DNA of 5,144 nucleotides, from the NCBI GenBank assembly GCA_038526275.1, contig JBCBGY010000268.1:1-5144 (forward strand), written 5' to 3'. Position 1 is the first letter of the stretch; every line of letters begins with the position of its first letter. The stretch is from 188UL27-1 sp038526275 (GTDB lineage Bacteria > Pseudomonadota > Alphaproteobacteria > Rhodobacterales > Rhodobacteraceae). The notes beneath the pieces are model-generated. The model was not told the origin of the DNA. It made no database searches and was given only the letters and a program-made list of their open reading frames with translations. This document shows, piece by piece, positions 1-5,144 of the stretch. The translations under genes were made by a program, and so were the position numbers.

Positions 1-132
1 CCGCGGGGTATGAAACCAATTCGGCGCGACAAGTACCAATTGGCTGTCAAAATGTATGAACCGGAACGTCGCCCCGAATTCTCAAACCTGATCGAGGACT
101 TGCTGAAGACAAACAAGATGTTACGCCGATAG
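1..132 (+). CDS. C-terminal end of an unidentified plus-strand protein (5' part outside window)
   Basis: Reading frame 1 is open from the first base to a TAG stop at 130-132 and gives 43 residues, beginning PRGMKPIRRDKYQLAV and ending LLKTNKMLRR. The tail is basic and probably helical near the end (PEFSNLIEDLLK). The ATG at 10-12 has GGGG just before it, so a separate 40-residue peptide is possible. A larger gene entering from the left is more likely, because the frame is open right to the edge. The gene converges on the chemoreceptor and the last 12 bases of each overlap. I do not recognise the family. The tail faintly recalls the C-terminus of a LysR-type regulator, but that is a guess. The call rests on the open frame and its fit against the neighbouring gene. 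Confidence 0.5.
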   Translation, partial: PRGMKPIRRDKYQLAVKMYEPERRPEFSNLIEDLLKTNKMLRR

Positions 133-2433
133 GCGCTCTTGGTCTCCTTCACTTCCAATCCTAAAGCGCTTGGTAGAGTTCTTCAAAGTATCCGCTTCGT
201 TGGACAGTAGACCACTGGCTGCTGTAACTTCTTCAAATGATGCGGCTTGCTTTTGTGTATTCCGATCGATCAACGCAACTGCGCTGTTGATTTCACCAAC
301 CCCTTGAACTTGCTCGGCAATGGCGCTTGAAATCTGGTCGATACGCTCTGATACACTGACGACGCTATCAGAGATCCGTGTCAGCGATGTTTGGGCGTCG
401 GATACTTTGGTAACGCCTTCCGACACGGCGCTGTTACTGCGCTCGATCACATCGTCAATCTCCTTGGCCGCTGCGCTTGCGCGCTGCGCCAATTGACGTA
501 CCTCGGAGGCCACGACCGAAAATCCACGCCCTGCATCTCCCGCCCGGGCCGCTTCAACTCCGGCATTCAGGGCCAGAAGATTGATTTGAAACGAGATGTC
601 ATTGATCACGCCCAAAACTTTCGAAATTTCTGTGGATGCATCCGAGATTCTGGCCATTGCCTTCGCAGCCGCTGACGCAATCTCGCTTCCGGCCATGGCG
701 GTGGTTCTTGCCGTACGGGCATTCCCATTGGCGTCCATGACATTTTTGCTGACCATCGTAATGCTGGCTGTCAATTCTTCCAGCGCTGCTGAGGTTTCCT
801 CGAGTGAGGCCGCATTTTGCTCCGCTTGAATTGAAAGACTTCCCGAGGTGTCCTTTAGTTCGCCAGATGAGTGGGCGAGGTTATCGCTGCTTTCGGAAAT
901 GTCGCCGACCAAGGACCGAAGTGAGTTGATCATGCCATTTGTATTGGTCTGCAGTTGCGCGAAAGCGCCTTGAAACTGGCCAGTCACTTGTTGACTCAGG
1001 TCGCCTTGAGCCACGCGCTCCAGGGCGTGGCCAACGATCGTAAGACCTTGTTCCACGCTGTCCACCAGGCTGTTGACGTCACTGGCCAATTTCGCCAGTT
1101 CCCGGTCAGAAAAATCTGCGTCGACCCTGACTGTGAAGTCACCTTCGGACGCTGCCGATACGACTTTGCCCAAGGAAAAGCTGAGGTTTGAAATCATTTC
1201 CTGCCGTACACGCTCGGCTTTTGCGCGTGCCTGCTGGTCCTTTTCTTCCTGCAGTCGCTTCATGTCTTCCGCTGCTCGCTGGCGCTCGACTTCAGCAGCC
1301 TTCTCCCGCTCTACAGCTTCTATCGAGGCTTTGCCGTTCACCTTGAAGATTTCGAGCGCTCGTGCCATCCGACCAATTTCGGTGTCCTGATCAGCATGAC
1401 GGACTTCAGCGTCGAGGTCCCCTTCAGCTATACGCACCATAGTAGACACCGACTCCTCGAGTTGGCGAGTTACGCGGGTCGACATCGAACGCGATATGCG
1501 CCAAGCAGTCGTGATTATGATCAGGGCAGCAGCCAGAATTGCAGATACCGTCAAGAGGGAAATCGTTTGGCCGCGAGGACCCAAAGTATTTTGTCGGTCC
1601 GCTGCTGCGTCAATTACGGTTTCAATGTCGATAACAATCTTGGGGCCCAAAGAGTCCATGATCTGACGTGCTGAAACCAGTTCCGCTAGAGCGGCGGCCA
1701 GTTCAACTTTCTCGTCTTGAAAGTTGTTGATCTCGGCCATTGCTTGGTTTGCAAGATCGCGGAGCAGCGGGTTTTGCAATTCAGGAAGCAAAGTTTGCAA
1801 CTGAGAAACGGCCGTCTCCATCTCTGACTTGGCACGATCCAGATCAGTCCCACTTTCGGTTCGTCGATAGCGTTCCACATAGTATCGTGCCAGCATCAAA
1901 GCCTCTTGGGCACGACCGGCGTAAAAGGCGGCGCTGGGGTCGCTGTCTTCATGGGCCGTGACCATGATTTCTGTTAACGCCTTGCGGGCGTTCAAGCCGG
2001 AATTGCGAACTTCATCCTCTACTTCTTCAAACCGCGCCCAAGACTGAAGCATGTTTTGAAATTGAAGTTCGAATTCCGCAAGTTCAGGGCCGAGTTCCTC
2101 CAAAGAGGGAGACCAATCCAAGTTATCGCCCGAGACAGAGGATAAATCTGCGTCGGCTGTCCGCAATTCATCCATATTGTGGTTAAATGCTTCGACTTGT
2201 GCCTCATCGGGTGCGATCCGCCATTTATAGGCCGCCAAACGCGCCTCAAAAACGTCTTCGATGACTGCATTCGCCACGAGTGTTGCGCGCGAGGTCCCGC
2301 GATATTCCATGAAGATCGACTTCGCCAACAACGTTGCCGCCGTTGAAATTACGGACAACACAACCAATCCGACCATCAAGATCGTACTGATTGCGGAAAT
2401 TTGTTGCGCTAGCGGTTTCGACGAAAGGGACAT
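121..2433 (-). CDS. Methyl-accepting chemotaxis protein with helical periplasmic sensor and three HAMP-like units
   Basis: This 770-residue transmembrane chemoreceptor would signal through CheW and CheA to the flagellar motor. Membrane segments lie at about 13-37 and 291-311. The 250-residue periplasmic part between them looks wholly helical, with no PAS or Cache pattern, and resembles helical bimodular (HBM) or four-helix sensor domains; its ligand is unknown. HAMP 1 spans about 312-364, followed by a charged Glu/Lys/Arg helix (368-413). Two more HAMP-like units follow; the three carry AEGDL (336-340), SEGDF (429-433) and AQGDL (475-479). The signalling bundle is complete: methylation-type stretches at about 538-557 and 727-740, and the hairpin tip NLLALNAGVEAARAG (618-632). 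No NWETF-type CheR/CheB tether ends the protein. I chose the ATG at 2433, preceded by a weak AAAGAG at 5-base spacing; an in-frame GTG at 2481 adds 16 unlikely residues and has no ribosome-binding site. It has its own upstream gap, so it is probably monocistronic. Confidence 0.95.
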   Translation of the reverse strand: MSLSSKPLAQQISAISTILMVGLVVLSVISTAATLLAKSIFMEYRGTSRATLVANAVIEDVFEARLAAYKWRIAPDEAQVEAFNHNMDELRTADADLSSVSGDNLDWSPSLEELGPELAEFELQFQNMLQSWARFEEVEDEVRNSGLNARKALTEIMVTAHEDSDPSAAFYAGRAQEALMLARYYVERYRRTESGTDLDRAKSEMETAVSQLQTLLPELQNPLLRDLANQAMAEINNFQDEKVELAAALAELVSARQIMDSLGPKIVIDIETVIDAAADRQNTLGPRGQTISLLTVSAILAAALIIITTAWRISRSMSTRVTRQLEESVSTMVRIAEGDLDAEVRHADQDTEIGRMARALEIFKVNGKASIEAVEREKAAEVERQRAAEDMKRLQEEKDQQARAKAERVRQEMISNLSFSLGKVVSAASEGDFTVRVDADFSDRELAKLASDVNSLVDSVEQGLTIVGHALERVAQGDLSQQVTGQFQGAFAQLQTNTNGMINSLRSLVGDISESSDNLAHSSGELKDTSGSLSIQAEQNAASLEETSAALEELTASITMVSKNVMDANGNARTARTTAMAGSEIASAAAKAMARISDASTEISKVLGVINDISFQINLLALNAGVEAARAGDAGRGFSVVASEVRQLAQRASAAAKEIDDVIERSNSAVSEGVTKVSDAQTSLTRISDSVVSVSERIDQISSAIAEQVQGVGEINSAVALIDRNTQKQAASFEEVTAASGLLSNEADTLKNSTKRFRIGSEGDQERLSA

Positions 2434-2684
2434 ATCAGCTCTTTGTGGACTCCAAGCGGGTCGGCAGATTTTTGGTACCACCGAACAAGTTTCGCCTGCG
2501 TAAACCCAACGCAGAAAAGCCGCTTCCGCCGCTACGGTTCTACGATTTTATTCCCCAATTTTTACGAGATAACACAGTGAATTCAGTCTCGCTTGTCGTC
2601 GTGCGAAAAATCTGAACCGTCTAGCTCGGACTGAAACCAAGGATTTCAACGATTTAGCTGATATTTCAGTTACTTTGTTAGGCG
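2434..2684. other. Intergenic gap: chemoreceptor leader/promoter region and 3' end of the Coq4-like operon
   Basis: This 251-base stretch separates two genes on the same strand. It is AT-richer than the operon to its right: by hand count, row 2641-2700 has 23 G+C in 60 and row 2581-2640 has 29 in 60. No reading frame in it looks like a gene. The chemoreceptor promoter should lie here, but I found no pair of -35 and -10 boxes good enough to call. After the Coq4-like stop no GC-rich hairpin with a T-run is visible, so read-through into the chemoreceptor cannot be excluded. The only clean structure is the short inverted repeat at 2496-2514. Confidence 0.6.
2496..2514. repeat. Perfect 6-bp inverted repeat upstream of the chemoreceptor
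   Basis: CTGCGT and ACGCAG flank a 7-base spacer (AAACCCA), with no further pairing outward or inward. It lies 63-81 bases before the chemoreceptor ATG. It could be a small operator or a stem in the mRNA leader. It does not look like a terminator: on the minus strand the T-run precedes the stem, and on the plus strand the stem is followed by AAAA. A repeat this short can arise by chance. Confidence 0.3.
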
Positions 2685-3299
2685 CTAGTCGTCAGTTTGG
2701 TTCAGTTGACGATCCGTTCGCTGTGCGGATGTATCGAGCCGCCGGGAGGCCCTGGTCCCCGGAACCAGCAGTTCGGCCTTGCGGAAATAGGCTCTCAGTT
2801 CTTCTTTTACGATCCCCAACTCAAGCCGCGCATCCCGAACGGTCTTCGATTGCCAGGGTTCATTTTCCAAAGGGATCAGATGCAGGTCCTTGGCCCGCAG
2901 ATTGTCCATCGAGAAACCCACACCCAGCCGGAAGGAGGGGATATGCTCCTGCTGGAATCGCCAGTGCTTCGGATATTCGGTCGTGGATACCTTGATAAAA
3001 AATTCCACAATCTCGCCCGTGATATCAGACGCTGCACCCATGGTTGCACCAATGATGAAGGCTTCGTCCTGCACATGCAGCCCCCGGCCCAAAAGAACAT
3101 GGATACAGTCATGGCGGGGCAGGGAAATGGCGCCCGGCAAGGCATCTGGACTTTCCGGGTTTTCGTAGCGGCGGATGATCTCTGGTACGTCCTCGGCGGC
3201 TGCCGCAGGAAGCGTTGCCAGTACCTCTGACAGCGCCATGTCGTCGGTATCGAGGCCGGGGTTCCATTCGTCCCAGTTCAGATCGATGCGCCGCCCCAT
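2685..3299 (-). CDS. Coq4-family-like protein with HDxxH-x11-E metal motif
   Basis: This 204-residue protein has no signal peptide or membrane segment. Its core reads LPGAISLPRHDCIHVLLGRG and contains H63, D64, H67 and E79. That spacing, HDxxH then 11 residues then E, is the conserved metal-ligand signature of Coq4, the ubiquinone-biosynthesis scaffold or C1-decarboxylase family. The flanking blocks EAFIIGATMG (79-88) and YPKHWRF (109-115) also fit short bacterial Coq4-like proteins as I remember them. The last 25 residues or so are polar and probably disordered. The ATG at 3299 is 3 bases after the VWA stop, and its G-rich ribosome-binding site lies within the end of that gene, so translation is probably coupled. 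No quinone-synthesis gene is visible nearby, and the neighbours are envelope proteins, so a role in ubiquinone synthesis is only one possibility. The family call rests on the motif and remembered pattern, not an alignment. Confidence 0.7.
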   Translation of the reverse strand: MGRRIDLNWDEWNPGLDTDDMALSEVLATLPAAAAEDVPEIIRRYENPESPDALPGAISLPRHDCIHVLLGRGLHVQDEAFIIGATMGAASDITGEIVEFFIKVSTTEYPKHWRFQQEHIPSFRLGVGFSMDNLRAKDLHLIPLENEPWQSKTVRDARLELGIVKEELRAYFRKAELLVPGTRASRRLDTSAQRTDRQLNQTDD

Positions 3300-3302
3300 G
3301 AC

Positions 3303-4052
3303 TTATCCCCCCGTATCTTCAAAGTCGGTGATGGCCTGGAAATCCGCGTTTTCTGCGACCGCCGATTGCAGCGCCTCGGCCAAGGCAGAGACGTTGGCCA
3401 CATCGACGAAACTCCCCAGATCGTCCCGCCGCAGGACATGTTGACCCCTGATGCCGATCCCTATGGTCGTCAGTTGGATCGGCGTGTCGCTGGCCAGACC
3501 CTCGACGGTTAACTCCAGCGCATCGCCATCATTGGCCGCTCCATCCGTTGTGACGATCAACCGGAATGTGCCAAATCCGCGAACCATCGCAGCTTCTTCC
3601 TCCAGCATCTTTTGCGCCGTCTTAATCGCGCCCGTCAAAGGGGTGCGACCATTGCTGAGAATGCGCTCCAAGGCCCCAGGCAAGGCGGCGCGGGCTTCTG
3701 ACACCGAAGAGAAGGCCAAAACGGTTCCCGAATTCAGCGCCACGACCGCGACGCGATCCGTGTCCGCCATAGCAGCAAGTGCGTCGACCACGGCGGCCTT
3801 TGCGGCGATGATGTCATCGCCCATCGACCCGCTATCATCAAGCACGATGGCCGTGATCCTTCGGTTCGGATCGGGGCGGGCCTCAACTTCCGGTGCCTGG
3901 ATGGTGGGCCAAGCCGCAATAGCGGCCCAATTCGGCGTAACGGGATCCGGGGCGAACATATCCAGATCACCCGGCAAGTCGATTTCAGCCAAAGGGATGA
4001 AGATGTAGGCGGCAACGCCGAGGAAGATCAGCGCGCTGACGATGCGTTTCAT
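3303..4052 (-). CDS. Membrane-anchored von Willebrand factor type A (VWA) domain protein
   Basis: This 249-residue protein starts with a short basic n-region (MKR) and one hydrophobic segment (about 4-22) that lacks a clear cleavage site. It is therefore probably anchored in the inner membrane with the rest in the periplasm. A proline- and acid-rich linker (about 26-64) leads to a VWA domain at about 66-230. The metal-ion-dependent adhesion site (MIDAS) is intact: DDSGSM gives D72, S74 and S76, GRTPLTGAI supplies T137, and TTDG supplies D170. VWA domains of this kind bind protein partners through a divalent metal; they are not enzymes. The partner may be the solute-binding/OmpA protein encoded just upstream, whose stop codon overlaps this gene's ribosome-binding site. 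The ATG at 4052 is supported by a perfect AGGAGG. The stop is TAA at 3303-3305. Which biological process it serves is unknown. Confidence 0.9.
   Translation of the reverse strand: MKRIVSALIFLGVAAYIFIPLAEIDLPGDLDMFAPDPVTPNWAAIAAWPTIQAPEVEARPDPNRRITAIVLDDSGSMGDDIIAAKAAVVDALAAMADTDRVAVVALNSGTVLAFSSVSEARAALPGALERILSNGRTPLTGAIKTAQKMLEEEAAMVRGFGTFRLIVTTDGAANDGDALELTVEGLASDTPIQLTTIGIGIRGQHVLRRDDLGSFVDVANVSALAEALQSAVAENADFQAITDFEDTGG
3306..3312 (-). promoter_or_regulatory. Ribosome-binding site of the Coq4-like gene, inside the VWA 3' end
   Basis: On the minus strand GGGGGGA sits 6 bases before the ATG at 3299. It covers the last Gly codons of the VWA gene and runs into the sequence around its TAA stop. 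This placement fixes the Coq4-like start and points to translational coupling. It is less canonical than the AGGAGG of the VWA gene. Confidence 0.6.
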
Positions 4053-4057
4053 GTCAG

Positions 4058-4063
4058 CCTCCT
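4058..4063 (-). promoter_or_regulatory. Perfect Shine-Dalgarno of the VWA gene, overlapping the upstream stop codon
   Basis: On the minus strand TAGGAGG joins the TAG stop of the solute-binding/OmpA gene (4062-4064) to a perfect AGGAGG, with 5 bases to the VWA ATG at 4052. It fixes the VWA start and indicates that ribosomes ending the first gene can start the second. Confidence 0.85.
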
Positions 4064-5144
4064 ATTGCAGCGGCGAGAAGGTTGTGGCCTCGGCCTGCAC
4101 CGTGAGCACACGGAAGACCACCCGCATATTTTCCCGCCATTCAGCCTCGGTTCCCGGCGGGTTGTGTCGCGGGTTAGAGATGCCCACGCCATCCACCGTG
4201 AACTGGTCGCGGTTCACCCGAACATCCAGTTCGTTTGCATAACCTGTCAGTGCGTCAACGACGGCGATAGCCCGGTCCATTGACAGGTTCTGCGTAGACG
4301 TTCGGATCGCCCGAAGTTCTGCATTTTCCGCCCCGGCTTGTTCGCGCCGAAGAAAATGCAACGGGTCGGAATGCCCTTCCACCGTGATGATTGCACCGGA
4401 ATAGGTGGAGGCCAATCGCAGGATCTCTTCGAAATCCTTGGCATAAAGCTCCGTCGGGAAAGAGGTACTGTCGGGCTCAAAGTAGACCTCGAAGTCGATC
4501 TTTGTGTTTGCGTCAAGCTGACCGGTGCGGCGCAATTTCTGGACGGCAGCCGCAGCGGCCTCCGGGTTGAAGGCAGCGACCTGGCGGTCGTCGAGGTTGC
4601 TGAGCCCTTCAGTCAGGGCCGAATAGTCCCATTCAGCGGTGCTCAGATTGGCCGGCGCATCCAAACGGTCAGCACCGCGCAGCGCGATATTGACCTCTTC
4701 CAACAGAACGTCAAAGCGACGGGCTTCATTTGGATCGCCGAAATGTTTCGCATTGCCTGCCCAACCGTCGGTGATGGCGTCCTGCCACAGGAAGACCCCC
4801 TCTTCAGTTGGCAGGCCACCGAGGAATTCGCTGGCCATCAGCGACGCCATCTCCGCCTGGCGTGGATCGCTGTCAGTTGCCATGAAGGACCGCATGTCTT
4901 CTTCGGCCTGGAACAGGATGTTGACCATCCGGGCAATATCGTCGCGGTTGGCATCGAAATAATCGGCACGGACCGAGATATAGTCCCCAATGACAGAGGC
5001 GGCTTCCTGGGTCGAGATCAGGATGGTAGCACCGCGCACCGATCCTTCGGCCCCGGTGCCGACATTGCCGCCAGAGGTCAGAAACCGCGCATCCGGCAGG
5101 ATCACCGCCGCAGCATCTGCGTTGCCGTCGGCCAGGGCCGCGGA
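4062..5144 (-). CDS. Solute-binding-protein-like / OmpA-domain fusion protein (N-terminus beyond right edge)
   Basis: The frame is open to the right edge, giving 360 visible residues; the true start is outside, and the in-frame GTG at 5105 is only an internal codon. Visible residues 1 to about 205 resemble the second lobe of NMT1/PhnD-type periplasmic solute-binding proteins: DADAAAVI near the edge, ISVRADYFDANRDDIARMV (56-74), and a later GWAGNAKHFGDP block. From about 214 to 350 lies an OmpA C-terminal-type domain with EGHSDP (256-261), NLSMDRA (286-292), DGVGISNP and EWRENMRVVFRV. The Asp and Arg expected to bind the diaminopimelate of peptidoglycan are D260 and R291. The product would be periplasmic and held to the cell wall while binding a small ligand, which cannot be named. 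About 15 extra residues lie between GHSD and NLS compared with classic OmpA. The layout matches what databases call phosphate ABC transporter substrate-binding/OmpA family proteins, as I recall; the phosphate label there is not evidence of substrate. It is the first visible gene of the operon. Confidence 0.8.
   Translation of the reverse strand, partial: SAALADGNADAAAVILPDARFLTSGGNVGTGAEGSVRGATILISTQEAASVIGDYISVRADYFDANRDDIARMVNILFQAEEDMRSFMATDSDPRQAEMASLMASEFLGGLPTEEGVFLWQDAITDGWAGNAKHFGDPNEARRFDVLLEEVNIALRGADRLDAPANLSTAEWDYSALTEGLSNLDDRQVAAFNPEAAAAAVQKLRRTGQLDANTKIDFEVYFEPDSTSFPTELYAKDFEEILRLASTYSGAIITVEGHSDPLHFLRREQAGAENAELRAIRTSTQNLSMDRAIAVVDALTGYANELDVRVNRDQFTVDGVGISNPRHNPPGTEAEWRENMRVVFRVLTVQAEATTFSPLQ

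Noticed and set aside
2434..2481. GTG at 2481 as the chemoreceptor start, adding 16 residues
   Set aside because: It has no Shine-Dalgarno, and the extra residues (Pro-, Arg- and Trp-containing) are unlike a receptor N-terminus. The ATG at 2433 leads directly into a short cytoplasmic tail and the first membrane segment.
2630..2670. Inverted repeat ACTGAAA...TTTCAGT (2630-2636 and 2664-2670) as a terminator of the Coq4-like operon
   Set aside because: The stem is AT-rich, the loop is 27 bases and no T-run follows on the minus strand. The small CTGA-TATT-TCAG dyad at 2658-2669 is equally weak.
2697..3230. 177-codon plus-strand open frame opposite the Coq4-like gene
   Set aside because: It is the mirror of a conserved-motif gene that has its own ribosome-binding site and operon position. 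The antisense product shows no family features.
3307..3312. Run of six C (six G on the coding strand) as a phase-variable tract
   Set aside because: Six is short for slippage-based switching, and the run serves as the Gly codons ending the VWA gene and as the next ribosome-binding site.
3451..4008. 185-codon plus-strand open frame opposite the VWA gene
   Set aside because: It is antisense to a gene with an intact MIDAS and a perfect ribosome-binding site. Its product is Ser/Ala/Thr-rich without recognisable domains, typical of the complement of a GC-rich gene.
1..5144. CCGCGG at both ends of the window (1-6 and 5138-5143), suggesting a repeat or element boundary
   Set aside because: Six-base identity only, with no longer shared sequence. 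It is best explained by chance or by a SacII-cut clone, not by biology.

Overview
The window looks like chromosomal DNA of an alphaproteobacterium, most likely in or near the Rhodobacterales. This is inferred from moderate GC content, the style of the chemoreceptor signalling hairpin (NLLALNAGVEAARAG, then GRGFSVVASEVRQLAQRA) and the gene families present. No rRNA, tRNA, CRISPR array, transposase or other mobile element is visible. Four of the five genes are on the minus strand.

Left part (1-2433): the last 43 codons of an unidentified plus-strand gene run into a large minus-strand methyl-accepting chemotaxis protein. The two are convergent and their 3' ends overlap by 12 bases. The receptor has two membrane segments around a roughly 250-residue, all-helical-looking periplasmic domain. 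Inside the cell it has three HAMP-like units, a charged helix, and a complete methylation and CheA/CheW-binding bundle.

Middle (2434-2684): a 251-base AT-richer gap. It must hold the start signals of the chemoreceptor and the end of the upstream operon. I see one small perfect inverted repeat but no convincing terminator or promoter.

Right part (2685-5144): a tightly packed minus-strand operon that enters from beyond the right edge. In transcription order it encodes a fusion of a solute-binding-protein-like region with an OmpA-type peptidoglycan-binding domain (N-terminus missing), a short membrane-anchored von Willebrand factor A protein with an intact metal site, and a small Coq4-like protein with the complete HDxxH-x11-E motif. 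Gaps are 9 and 3 bases. Each downstream Shine-Dalgarno lies in the end of the preceding gene, so the three are probably translationally coupled and work together. A plausible reading is a cell-wall-tethered ligand sensor or binding protein, a periplasmic VWA adaptor and a cytoplasmic or membrane-peripheral Coq4-like partner. The actual role cannot be read from the sequence. This operon is the part of the window most likely to represent a poorly described system.

Base composition changes near position 2700: sampled rows to the left are about 50% GC, and rows in the operon about 62-65%.
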